Positions 38,483-46,298 of a stretch of DNA of 64,000 nt are shown here, one piece after another. Source of the stretch: Burkholderia territorii (GTDB lineage Bacteria > Pseudomonadota > Gammaproteobacteria > Burkholderiales > Burkholderiaceae); the NCBI RefSeq assembly GCF_902833055.1, contig NZ_CADFEJ010000002.1:310001-374000 (forward strand). The letters run 5' to 3'. Position 1 is the first letter of the stretch, and the number at the start of each line of letters is the position of its first letter. Under the pieces are notes generated by a model, which saw only the letters and a list, made by a program, of their open reading frames with translations, was not told where the DNA came from and did not search any database. A program made the position numbers and the translations under genes.

Positions 38483-38545
38483 GGGCTCGCTGGGCTCGCT
38501 GGGCTCGCTGGGCTCGCTGGGCTCGCTGGGCTCGCTGGGCTCGCT
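38483..38545. repeat. Seven perfect tandem copies of a 9-bp unit
   Basis: Unit GGGCTCGCT, seven copies with no mismatches (63 bp), in the gap between the anti-sigma and ArsC-like genes. The 9-bp length keeps frame, but no convincing gene spans it. It is a candidate variable-number tandem repeat. Confidence 0.95.
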
Positions 38546-38620
38546 GGGCGCGACGGTCGAGTACGGGCGGTGCGCTGCGTGGCGTCGGAGGAGGTAGGTT
38601 GCGGTTGCGAATTTGTCAGT

Positions 38621-38648
38621 CGATCCCGGCGCGCTCGCGCCGGGATCG
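38621..38648. terminator. Strong G+C hairpin between convergent genes
   Basis: Two 13-bp arms (CGATCCCGGCGCG / CGCGCCGGGATCG) separated by 2 nt, 30 bp past the ArsC-like stop. There is no clear T run on either strand, so terminator function is uncertain. Confidence 0.45.
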
Positions 38649-38678
38649 ATGCGATAAGAAAAATACGCCGAATTGAAA

Positions 38679-39035
38679 TTATTCGAACAGCGCTCGCACC
38701 AACTCAGGCGGGCGGCCGATCGCGGCCTTGCCTCGATACACGACGATCGGACGCTGCAGCAAAATCGGATGCGCAGCAATCGCTGCGTAGGCCTCCGCGT
38801 CCGTCAGATCCGCACGGGCCAGATTCAGCGTCTTGTACGGCTCCTCGCCGTCGCGAATCATGTCGCCCACCGGGCGCTCGAGTTGACGATGCAGTGCTTC
38901 CAGTTCCTCGACGGTCGGAGGCGTCTTCAGGTACTCGACGACGTTTACCGGCGTGCCGGTCGTGTTCAGCGTCTCGACCAGTGCGAGCGTCTCTCGGGAC
39001 TTCGAGCAGCGGGGATTGTGGTAGATCGTGATCAT
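38679..39035 (-). CDS. arsC: ArsC-family (glutaredoxin-like) arsenate reductase homologue
   Basis: 118 aa from MITIYHNPRCSKSRETLALV at 39035. The catalytic Cys10 lies in NPRCSKSR, and the C-terminal LLQRPIVVYRGKAAIGRPPE matches the glutathione/glutaredoxin-linked ArsC class. In that class the enzyme reduces arsenate to arsenite. No other ars gene is near, so a housekeeping ArsC-like role (YffB/Spx type) is also possible. A longer in-frame start at 39266 is rejected because it would run into the parS region. Confidence 0.85.
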   Translation of the reverse strand: MITIYHNPRCSKSRETLALVETLNTTGTPVNVVEYLKTPPTVEELEALHRQLERPVGDMIRDGEEPYKTLNLARADLTDAEAYAAIAAHPILLQRPIVVYRGKAAIGRPPELVRALFE

Positions 39036-39188
39036 CGTTCGGCCTGAATGGGAAAGGCCCGTATTGTAGCCAGTCTGGCTACGGGTGTTTTGGCGGGTGT
39101 GAGCACACGGATGGAAGGGGAGTTGGAGTCGCGGTGTGGCGAGCGGGCAGGCTCTGTTGCGCCGATGAGCGCGTAACCGGTCCGATGC

Positions 39189-39204
39189 GTTTATGCGCAT
39201 AAAG
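39189..39204. other. parS site 1
   Basis: GTTTATGCGCATAAAG, a 16-bp site with 15/16 agreement with the palindrome GTTTATGCGCATAAAC. It is the copy farthest from parA. Confidence 0.85.
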
Positions 39205-39321
39205 TGCGTTGCATGGACACTTGCGGCACCTTCTTCGTTGCGGATGGCTGAGGGCATAAGACTCATTGTGATGTCGTGTTACCAGCGCCTACGCACCGCC
39301 GCCGAATGTATCCGTCAGTGG

Positions 39322-39337
39322 GTTTATGCGCATAAAG
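39322..39337. other. parS site 2
   Basis: GTTTATGCGCATAAAG, 15/16 agreement with the perfect palindrome. Confidence 0.85.
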
Positions 39338-39494
39338 TCGTCGCGTACCGCAGTGAGATGGATCGCCGATATCGCGGTCGGGCCCAGCTTCGGTACCTCG
39401 AACACATAGCTGCGCAATATGCGACGGTGTCCGGGGCATCGTCTTTCTTCACTCGTCGGCGGGGGACCCCTGACAACTACCGAGTCCTCGATGG

Positions 39495-39510
39495 ATTTAT
39501 GCGCATAAAC
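39495..39510. other. parS site 3
   Basis: ATTTATGCGCATAAAC, 15/16 agreement with the perfect palindrome. Confidence 0.85.
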
Positions 39511-39650
39511 ACGGGGCGGGACCGGCAGTGCGCTTCGTCGCCGGACCTAGAAGGTATCGCATCGCAGCGGTCTGGGCCGCACGGTATCCGTCATCGGAGA
39601 GCATGTTCGATTGACGGCTCCGACGCGTCGATGCGCTCGTCACTGCCGAA

Positions 39651-39666
39651 GTTTATGCGCACAAAC
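39651..39666. other. parS site 4 (one internal mismatch)
   Basis: GTTTATGCGCACAAAC; the T to C change at base 12 breaks the inner palindrome, so this may be a weaker ParB site. Confidence 0.75.
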
Positions 39667-39834
39667 TCGCCACCATCAAAGCAGCCGCCTTCAACGATCG
39701 AACGTGGTCCGATGCATTGCGCCGCTCAGCGCGCCGAAGGCGACAGCGAAATTGCGTGTCGTCACGACGATTCCGCTCATCGTCCAATGCAGCAATCTCG
39801 CGTGCCTGCGCCAGCCATCCGGCATCGACCGTTC

Positions 39835-39850
39835 GTTTATGCGCATAAAC
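39835..39850. other. parS site 5 (perfect)
   Basis: GTTTATGCGCATAAAC, a perfect 16-bp palindrome 101 bp before the parA start. It is close enough to the promoter to affect it. Confidence 0.9.
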
Positions 39851-39876
39851 CCATAGCCCGAACGGCTAACGCGTAG

Positions 39877-39902
39877 TTGTCGAACGACAATTTCATTGAA
39901 AT
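39877..39902. promoter_or_regulatory. parA: Inverted repeats in the parA promoter region
   Basis: Two adjacent inverted repeats: TTGTCG-AA-CGACAA (39877-39890) and ATTTCA-T-TGAAAT (39890-39902). They sit in an A+T-rich patch that continues to ATATAAATATCG, 48 bp before the parA start. They are candidate operators for autoregulation of the par operon. Confidence 0.5.
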
Positions 39903-39950
39903 ATAAATATCGTCCTGTAGAATTCCAACGACCAAAAACAGGAGTGAAAA

Positions 39951-40613
39951 TTGGCCGCGGAAATCATTGCAGTCACTCAACAAAAAGGTGGCGTCGGCAA
40001 AAGCACGATTGCCATGCACCTCGGCGCTGCATTCCATGAGAAAGGAAAGCGCGTCCTCGTCATCGACGCAGACGGTCAAAACACACTGGTTCACTGGTCG
40101 AGCGCTTCGGGTGACAGCGACACCGGCATCCCGTTCCCGGTCGTCAACCTCGCCGAAGCCGGCGGCCAGATCCATCGCGAAATCAAGAAGTTCATCAACG
40201 ACTACGACATCATCGTCGTCGACTGCCCGCCGTCGATCACCGAGAAGGTCTCCGGCGTCGTGCTGCTGGCCGCATCGATCGCCGTGATCCCGACTTCGTC
40301 ATCGCCAGCCGATTACTGGTCGAGCGTCGGGCTGGTCAAACTGATCCAGCAGGCTCAGGTGATGAACGAAGACCTGCGCGCCGTCTTCCTGCTGAACAAA
40401 ACCGAAGAGAAGCGCATGCTGACCCGCGAGCTCAAGCGCGCGCTCGAGGAACTCGGCTTCCCGTTGCTGAAGACGCAAATCCCGACCCGGGAAGCATATA
40501 AGCAGGCAATGGCGCTCGGTCAGACCGTGCTGCAGATGAACGATCGTGGCGCCAAGCTGGCCGCCGCGGAGATCCGCGCATGCGCCGACGAAATCGTCGC
40601 CATGCTGCCCTGA
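39951..40613 (+). CDS. parA: ParA-family partition ATPase
   Basis: 220 aa with a TTG start at 39951 behind AGGAGTGAAAA. The deviant Walker A motif KGGVGKST is at residues 12-19, switch I/A-prime VIDADGQN, and Walker B IIVVDCPPS. It lacks the long N-terminal DNA-binding domain of type Ia plasmid ParA proteins, so it is a short (type Ib or chromosomal-like) ParA that would move ParB-parS complexes over the nucleoid. It is first in a parA-parB operon with a parS-like palindrome between the genes. Confidence 0.93.
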   Translation: MAAEIIAVTQQKGGVGKSTIAMHLGAAFHEKGKRVLVIDADGQNTLVHWSSASGDSDTGIPFPVVNLAEAGGQIHREIKKFINDYDIIVVDCPPSITEKVSGVVLLAASIAVIPTSSSPADYWSSVGLVKLIQQAQVMNEDLRAVFLLNKTEEKRMLTRELKRALEELGFPLLKTQIPTREAYKQAMALGQTVLQMNDRGAKLAAAEIRACADEIVAMLP

Positions 40614-40629
40614 CTTTATGCGCATAAAG
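40614..40629. other. parS site 6, between parA and parB
   Basis: CTTTATGCGCATAAAG, itself a perfect palindrome, starts at the base after the parA stop and ends 7 bp before the parB ATG. It partly overlaps the AAAGGAG ribosome site of parB. Confidence 0.85.
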
Positions 40630-40636
40630 GAGTCAC

Positions 40637-41698
40637 ATGAAACCCTCCCAATTTGCAAAAGGATTCCAAGCGCGCCCGGATATCACGACGAGCGAGAAGC
40701 GCACGGCGCTTGATCGGCTGAATGCCATCGACGGCATCGTCAAATCCGAGACGGCCACACCGGCCCCGACGAAGTCCGCCAAGAAGGACATCGCGCCGCC
40801 ACCGGTTCCGGACACCTTGCTCGACCCGGCGACCGACGAATCGCCGCAATATCGCGCGTGGCGCCTCGAGAACCGCTATGCGCCCGGCCAAGTGATCGAA
40901 CTGCCGCTGAAGGCGATCAAGCATAGCCCGTTCAACCCGCGGCACTTCTATCTAAAGTCGTCGATTGCCGAACTCGCAGTCAACCTCGCGAAGCAAGGGC
41001 AACAGCAGGCGATCCACGTAATTCCAGACTACGACAATCCAGGTTCGTATTTCGTCAGCGATGGCGGCCGCCGCGTGCGTGCGTTGAAGGAAGCAAACAA
41101 GGAGTCGGTGAAGGCAATCGTGATCGACGTGCCGATCGGAATCCAGAGCTACAAGCTCGGCTACGACCTGAACGTGCAACGCGATTCGCAGACGGTGTTC
41201 GACAACGCCGTCGTATGGCGCCGCTTCCTCGACGAAAAACATTTCCAGAGCCAGAAGGAACTGTCCGAGCACCTCGGCCTCGACGAGTCGACGGTCGCGG
41301 TTGCGCTGTCGATCGGCAAGCTGCCGGAGAGCGTGATGCAGGAGATGGTCGCGCGCCCGGATCGCTTCGGGTCGAACATGGCGTACCAGGTCGGCCGTTA
41401 TCACAATGCACGCGGTACCGAGGCGACACTGCGGCTGATTAACAAGATCGTGTCCGACGATCTCAGCACGCGCCAGGTGTCGGACATCGTCAAGGGGCGC
41501 GTCGCGGCGCAGGAAACGCCCAAGCCGGCGGGCCGTCAGCGCTATGCGCAGCGTCTCGAGATCAAGCTCGGCGGCAAGTCGGTCGGCGACCTGAAGTCGT
41601 ATGGCGAAGACCGCATCGAACTGCGCCTGCGCGGTCTCCCGAAGGACAAACGTGACGCGATCCTCGAGCAGCTCGAGCGGATGCTGTTGTCGGAGTGA
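40637..41698 (+). CDS. parB: ParB-family centromere-binding protein
   Basis: 353 aa. A variable N-terminus of about 90 residues is followed by the ParB/Spo0J nuclease-like CTPase fold with VSDGGRRVRALKEA (the GGRR equivalent of GERR). A helix-turn-helix (about 200-235, SQKELSEHLGLDESTVAVAL) should read the parS palindrome, and a C-terminal dimerisation region begins about residue 300 (RYAQRLEIKLGGKSVGDLKS). It is convergent with the initiator gene, 90 bp away; that gap is G+C-rich with no clear terminator. Confidence 0.93.
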   Translation: MKPSQFAKGFQARPDITTSEKRTALDRLNAIDGIVKSETATPAPTKSAKKDIAPPPVPDTLLDPATDESPQYRAWRLENRYAPGQVIELPLKAIKHSPFNPRHFYLKSSIAELAVNLAKQGQQQAIHVIPDYDNPGSYFVSDGGRRVRALKEANKESVKAIVIDVPIGIQSYKLGYDLNVQRDSQTVFDNAVVWRRFLDEKHFQSQKELSEHLGLDESTVAVALSIGKLPESVMQEMVARPDRFGSNMAYQVGRYHNARGTEATLRLINKIVSDDLSTRQVSDIVKGRVAAQETPKPAGRQRYAQRLEIKLGGKSVGDLKSYGEDRIELRLRGLPKDKRDAILEQLERMLLSE

Positions 41699-41788
41699 TG
41701 GACACGGCCGACAGCGCCTGGCGAGGAGCCGGCGCTGCCGGCCAGGCCGGCGCCCGGCGATGGCGCGCCAGAGGGGCCTGAACGGGTC

Positions 41789-43153
41789 TCAGGCGGCCCG
41801 TGACTGATTCAGGGTGAACGACAGCAGGTCGCCGTCGGTCGGCTCGCCCCAGGTCTTCTGGGCAAGCCAGTCGAAAAACGCCGTCTCGGCCAGCTTGGAA
41901 TCGAGACCGCGCTTGCGCCAGTCGTCGCGCAGGTGCGAGCCCATCGTCGGCAACACCTCCGACTCGAACGACTCGCGCGCCACTTCGCGCTCCGCGTCGC
42001 CCTGCTCCTCGTACAGCACCTTCGCTTCCTTGCGGCGGAACGCAGCGAATTCGCTCAACAGACGCGCCTTCAGGTCGTCGGGCTGCGCCGCTACGGCCTT
42101 CGTGGCGGGCGTGCCGGAAGGCAGCGCGTCGACGGACTCGACCGGCGGCGCATAACCCTTCTTCAGCGCGTCCTTGAACAACGCGGGCGCACTGCGCACC
42201 GGCGGCAGCGTCGTGCTGCGCATCCGCTGCTCGGTCATCTGCAGTGCGGCGCGAATCCGGTTTTCCTCGCTGTCCGCGTAGAGCGTCTGCGCTTCCTTGA
42301 GCGGAATCCCGAGCTTCACCATCCGGTCGACCAGCGTGCTGTCGAACACGTTCGGATGCTCGTCGAGCGCGAGCATCGGCTGCTTGCGCTCGGTCACGCG
42401 GAACTGGATCTCCGCGACCCGCCGCCCTTCGCGATGCTCGATCAGCTCGACGAAGATGTTCGTGACCGCATTGACCTCGGCGATCGCCGGACGCAGGTAA
42501 TCGCGCTTGAAATACTTGTACTCGCGCTTCGCCTCGTCGCCGGCCTCCGTATCGGGCGTGCCCGACAGGATCGGCCGCCACCATTCCCACGGCTCGCGCA
42601 TCGTCAGATGGCTCGGGTTCGTCAGATAGCGCACGCAGATTTCGTAGAGCGCGAGGCCAGCGCTGCTGCGCAGCTGGCTCTGGAACTGCAGGCTCAGACG
42701 CGCGTACTGGACCGGGTCGAGCAGCTTCTTCTTGATCTTCGGTGCAAATGAAAATTCGACCCACACGCGGCGGGTGGCCGGATCCTCGAGAATTTCGGCA
42801 TCGGCGATCAGCGTCGAGATCCCCCACTTGCGGCCCGGCTTCTGGCTCGACGTTCCCGTGCTCCATTCGACCTGGACCGACACCATGCGGCGCAGGTGTT
42901 CCTTCACCAAAGCGGTGTCGTTCGAATCGAAGGCGGAGTTGGCGACGATGTCCGACAGCAGCGCGCGATAGGTATCGCCCGAGTCGTCGGCCTGCTGCGC
43001 GACGGCGAGCAGGACGTTGAACAGCTTGCGGGTGAGGAGCGTGATCTTGCCGCTCTTCGGCTGAATTGCGATTGCCTCGACGGCCTTTCGCAATTCGGCT
43101 GAACTGGCACTCACCACATCCACATCGGTTTTCTTGGCGCGCTTCGTGGCCAT
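41789..43153 (-). CDS. repA: Secondary-chromosome replication initiator (Rep_3-like)
   Basis: 454 aa, longer than most plasmid Rep_3 initiators. The N-terminal and central winged-helix domains (about 30-270) contain KITLLTRKLFNVLLAVAQQA, LQFQSQLRSSAGLALYEICV and EVNAVTNIFVELIEHREGRR. The C-terminal part (about 290-454) is acidic/charged and ends FDWLAQKTWGEPTDGDLLSF. It is transcribed away from about 20 iterons that begin 122 bp upstream, as expected for an initiator that binds them and may repress itself. The symbol repA follows Burkholderia usage; the protein is not an RctB relative that I can recognise. Confidence 0.85.
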   Translation of the reverse strand: MATKRAKKTDVDVVSASSAELRKAVEAIAIQPKSGKITLLTRKLFNVLLAVAQQADDSGDTYRALLSDIVANSAFDSNDTALVKEHLRRMVSVQVEWSTGTSSQKPGRKWGISTLIADAEILEDPATRRVWVEFSFAPKIKKKLLDPVQYARLSLQFQSQLRSSAGLALYEICVRYLTNPSHLTMREPWEWWRPILSGTPDTEAGDEAKREYKYFKRDYLRPAIAEVNAVTNIFVELIEHREGRRVAEIQFRVTERKQPMLALDEHPNVFDSTLVDRMVKLGIPLKEAQTLYADSEENRIRAALQMTEQRMRSTTLPPVRSAPALFKDALKKGYAPPVESVDALPSGTPATKAVAAQPDDLKARLLSEFAAFRRKEAKVLYEEQGDAEREVARESFESEVLPTMGSHLRDDWRKRGLDSKLAETAFFDWLAQKTWGEPTDGDLLSFTLNQSRAA

Positions 43154-43274
43154 GCGTCAGGTCGGAGGAGAAGTTTCACGGAAGGATAGCGCCTGTGGTG
43201 ATGTGCGTCCAGAACGACATGCTCACCATAGCCGGTGAAGGGCGCATGCAAAACGGCACTCACCCCAACTTTCT

Positions 43275-44582
43275 CCCGAAAACCCTCACCGGTCCGGATT
43301 TAAAGCCTTTTGGACTCGTCCAGACGTGTCGCGGGATGCGCGGATTCACAGATTTTCACCTGTGCCCGATACGTGCGTAACGTGCTCCCGTATCGGCTCA
43401 CCTTTCCATTTGTCGTAATTTTACGACTGCACGGCTCCGGTCTTCATCACAGGGGGGCCACTGGCTGCCGTGGCATCGCTCGGCGGGGACCCGTAACGCC
43501 CTGTATGCATGTACAGGCGCGGCCGACGAGACGGTCGCGGCGGCATCCGGTACCGAAAACCGGCATCGAAGCGCGGCTTCGCAGCGGCGCTCGATACCGT
43601 TCCACATGCCCGGGCGCGCATTGTACAGCGCACAGAAACCAGCGGGTCCCGAAAATCCTCACCTTATCAGTTCGACATTCTGTGACCTGGATACCGATAC
43701 ATCCCCGACACACGCGGGACCCGCCGCCAGCGCCTCCCGAAAAACCTCACCTTAATGATAAAAGCGGCGTTCGAACGGACGCGAAAGCTGCTCCCGAAAA
43801 CTCTCACCGTAACCGCCGCGGTATCAAAAATGTCAATGCCATCCGATACTTATGCGCGTCCTGTGTGCGGCTGTGCAGGGCGATCGTCCCCCCGAAAAGC
43901 CTCACCTTTACGGCACTCCAGTGTAGGCGGCAGCCGGACGCCGACTCCCGAAAATTCTCACCTTTGCCAAAAACTGGCACAGCGAAAATCGGATTTCCGC
44001 CAGTCCCGGCGGGCCTTTCGGCCAATTCCCCGCGCTTCGGATCCCGGAAAGTCTCACCTGTGACGAATTTTTCAGCAAATACCTCTCCTGAAAAACCTCA
44101 CCTTGAAGGCGGCCGACGACCTGTGATCGATGCCCCGAAAAAGCTCACCTTATCGGGATCCGGGCAGGAAAACCCGGATTTCGCTCCCGAAAAGCCTCAC
44201 CTTTCGGCCTCCACCGGCACCACAGCGCACTTTTGCTGTGCAAAACGAGGGCCGTTTCCCGGAAATCCTCACAGCAAATCCCTGTGGAGTCCCGTGAAAC
44301 CTCACCTTTGTCGAAAACTGCCCAAAAGATGGGCAAAATGAGGGCACGAAGAAGGTCCCGCAAATTCTCACCTATGTCTGCACAGGCAGAAAACTGTGAA
44401 AGCAGACACAGCATGGGTTCCATGGCTGTGCGGCCCCGAAAAATCTCACCTTTGAGGAATCTCGTGTTTCACTGTGATCCCGAATCCGCTCACGACCTTT
44501 CCCGCATCGGCTCACGCAGGCCCCCGAACCCCATCACTTCAGCTCCCGCAGAAGGTCACCTTGGTTCCCGTAAAACTTCACC
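43275..44582 (+). repeat. Origin iteron field, about 20 copies of CCCG-N6-CTCACC
   Basis: Direct repeats on the plus strand begin at 43275, 43387, 43648, 43736, 43793, 43891, 43947, 44043, 44087, 44134, 44186, 44258, 44291, 44357, 44435, 44479, 44501, 44523, 44545 and 44567. Thirteen keep both CCCG and CTCACC exactly; 44087 has CCTG; 44258, 44479, 44501, 44523, 44545 and 44567 vary in the second box. The best extended form is TCCCGAAAANCCTCACCTTT. Many start-to-start distances are close to multiples of 11 bp (88, 44, 33, 66, 44, then 22 four times). The field separates the divergent initiator and kfrA-like genes and is the presumed replication origin. Confidence 0.9.
44479..44582 (+). repeat. 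Regular 22-bp iteron sub-array
   Basis: Five degenerate iterons start exactly 22 bp apart (44479, 44501, 44523, 44545, 44567) next to the A+T-richer segment. Their second boxes are CTCACG, CTCACG, ATCACT, GTCACC and TTCACC. The strict period with loose sequence suggests conserved helical phasing for cooperative initiator binding. Confidence 0.8.
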
Positions 44583-44953
44583 TTGTCGGCTCGAAAGCCT
44601 TGCTACATAAGGCTGAGCCGTGGCGTTAACGTTTTTAACTAAGGGTTCAAGGGTGTTTACTTCTAATACTCTCAAGACCTCGGCCTTCGAGTTTTCCACA
44701 GAGAAGCCGAACCCTGAACACCAAATGGCTACGATGACGCTCCGCGTGTGAAACAAGTGCACTTTTTCGGGGCTCGCTCGAAATCGCTTTCGAGACAAAG
44801 ACTTGCGGTGCTTTCTTCGCTTTGTTTCACGGAATTGAAGGACTGGCTCAGCAGGATTGACTCCCAGGCCAGCTTTCTGCACAGACCGACGTAAATTCGC
44901 CACGCCTCCCGAGATTTAGTATCAAAAAATACGTATTTCGTTATGATTGCAAC
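44583..44953. other. A+T-richer origin-proximal segment with DnaA-like box and palindromes
   Basis: No gene. 44620-44700 is A+T-rich for this replicon (GTTAACGTTTTTAAC, TTTACTTCTAATAC), a candidate unwinding element. TTTTCCACA at 44692-44700 is one mismatch from a consensus DnaA box. CTCGAAA-TCGC-TTTCGAG (44777-44794) and AAATACGTATTT (44927-44938) are inverted repeats before the kfrA-like start. Confidence 0.55.
44927..44938. promoter_or_regulatory. Candidate KfrA-like operator
   Basis: AAATACGTATTT is a perfect 12-bp palindrome, 15 bp before the kfrA-like ATG at 44954. Plasmid KfrA proteins repress their own promoter, so an autoregulatory site is likely. Confidence 0.5.
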
Positions 44954-46159
44954 ATGTCAATGTCTGTGAGTCCTGCCATGACGCTGGATGAAATGCGTGA
45001 AGTCATTCGAGAAGAACTGGAATCGCTCCGCGCGAGCGGCGCGCGACGCCAAGAGTTGTCGCTGCATGCGTGCAAACGGTTGTTTTTCGATCTCGGTATC
45101 CGACCGTCGGCTGCGAACGTTCGCGACCTGACCCAGACCGGCAGCGCCAGCGACATCCCGAAGGACATCGACCATTTCTGGGAACGCATCCGTTCCGCCT
45201 CGAAAATTCGGCTCGATGGTGCGGCGATCCCGAAAGCGGTCGAGGAAAAGGCAGGTGCGTTGCTCGGCGCACTCTACGAAGAGGCGTTGAAAGCGGCCAG
45301 GGAAAGCCTCGATATCGATCGCGAACAGGTTCGCGCCGGCTTGGCCGATGCGGAACAGCGGCTGCGCGACGCCATGGTTCGCCAGGAAACCCTTGAGAGT
45401 GCACTGACGCGCAGTGAAACGCGAAACGAGCAACTGCAGGCGCGTGTGACCGAACTCGAGGTGCAGCTCGCGTCGCAATCGACGCACGGTTCGGCGAACG
45501 AGGCGACGCTGCTCACCACTATCGCGCGGCTTGAAAAGGAATTGGCCGCCATGGCTGGCCGAGTCGACACCGAGCAGACGCAGAACGCGACGCTGCGCGA
45601 CCGCATCGACACGCTCCAAGCCGAATTGCAGCAGCGCACCGAACACTATGCGCAGCAGATCAAGGATGCGGTAGCCGAAGCCGAACGCCGCGTGAAACCG
45701 ATGCTGGTCGAGCTGGACTCGCTACGCAGCATGGCGTCGACCTACCAGAGCGGTCTGCGCGACGTGCAGCGCAAGGAATTCGATTTTCTTCAACAGCTGA
45801 GTTCGGCCAAGGCCCGGGCGGACCGACTCGAGGAACAGCTCCGCACCCAAAGCGACGAACTGGACCGTGCCACACGCGAGGTGAATACGCTGCGTGCCAG
45901 CCGCGGGATGAATCCGGAGATTTCGGCGCTGATTCGGCGCTTGGCCGATGCAGGCCAGCTCGATGCAGAGGCGTTTTCCGTGATCGGGACATCACTGGAC
46001 CATGAGACTCCGGTGCCGACCCAGTGCCCGCATTGCGACGGCGAACCGGAGTTGTCGCATGGCGACGACGGCTTCGAAGTGTCGTGCCCCGAATGCGAAC
46101 ATGCTTCAGGGCCTTGGCCTTCCCGATTCGAAGCGGTCGCGCGCTTTGCGCGCGATTGA
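44954..46159 (+). CDS. KfrA-like coiled-coil DNA-binding protein with C-terminal zinc ribbon
   Basis: 401 aa. The N-terminal KfrA/DUF-type DNA-binding region (about 8-110) contains LHACKRLFFDLGIRPSAANV and PKDIDHFWERIRSASKI. A continuous heptad-rich coiled coil of about 220 residues follows (about 110-335). The C-terminus has CPHC and CPEC pairs 17 residues apart (about 357-380), a zinc-ribbon pattern I do not know from plasmid KfrA proteins. Plasmid KfrA is a nucoid-like stability factor. Here the gene flanks the chromosome-2-type origin and is divergent from the initiator. ATG at 44972 or 44981 could also serve as start. Confidence 0.82.
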   Translation: MSMSVSPAMTLDEMREVIREELESLRASGARRQELSLHACKRLFFDLGIRPSAANVRDLTQTGSASDIPKDIDHFWERIRSASKIRLDGAAIPKAVEEKAGALLGALYEEALKAARESLDIDREQVRAGLADAEQRLRDAMVRQETLESALTRSETRNEQLQARVTELEVQLASQSTHGSANEATLLTTIARLEKELAAMAGRVDTEQTQNATLRDRIDTLQAELQQRTEHYAQQIKDAVAEAERRVKPMLVELDSLRSMASTYQSGLRDVQRKEFDFLQQLSSAKARADRLEEQLRTQSDELDRATREVNTLRASRGMNPEISALIRRLADAGQLDAEAFSVIGTSLDHETPVPTQCPHCDGEPELSHGDDGFEVSCPECEHASGPWPSRFEAVARFARD

Positions 46160-46186
46160 CGTGTCGCTCGGCACAGAGATCTCACA

Positions 46187-46202
46187 GGTGAGGAGATACG
46201 GG
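46187..46202 (-). repeat. Remote iteron R1
   Basis: Inverted copy reading CCCG-TATCTC-CTCACC, in the convergent gap after the kfrA-like gene. Confidence 0.8.
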
Positions 46203-46210
46203 ATGCGGGA

Positions 46211-46226
46211 GGTGAGGTTTTTCGGG
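46211..46226 (-). repeat. Remote iteron R2
   Basis: Inverted copy reading CCCG-AAAAAC-CTCACC, identical in all 16 bases to the core copy at 43736; starts 24 bp from R1. Confidence 0.85.
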
Positions 46227-46298
46227 AGCTGTGAAACGGTGAGGCGCCGCCACGCAAGGCTGCTCACGGATCATGTCGCGTGAGCAGCCGGTTCGGCA

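Larger units (their letters stand above)
39036..39950. other. Centromere region upstream of parA, no gene
   Basis: This 915-bp stretch carries five parS-type palindromes at 125-184-bp intervals. Open frames here (for example 39193-39876) are crossed by the palindromes, lack ribosome sites and resemble no family, so I treat the region as non-coding. Confidence 0.8.

Noticed and set aside
38393..38779. Antisense frame encoding a SEP repeat across the 9-bp tandem repeat
   Set aside because: It overlaps the arsC-like gene, has no ribosome site, and its repeat arises from the DNA repeat.
39193..39876. 227-codon open frame through the parS region
   Set aside because: It is interrupted in meaning by four parS palindromes, lacks a ribosome site and resembles no family; the region is better explained as a centromere.
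41699..41788. Terminator between parB and repA
   Set aside because: G+C-rich inverted segments are present, but there is no clean stem with a T run.
43310..44341. 343-codon open frame through the iterons
   Set aside because: Its translation simply repeats the iteron (SPEKPHL-type motifs), a by-product of repeats.
43275..44582. CRISPR array
   Set aside because: Repeats are 16-22 bp, variably spaced and degenerate, with no cas genes; position next to the initiator fits iterons.
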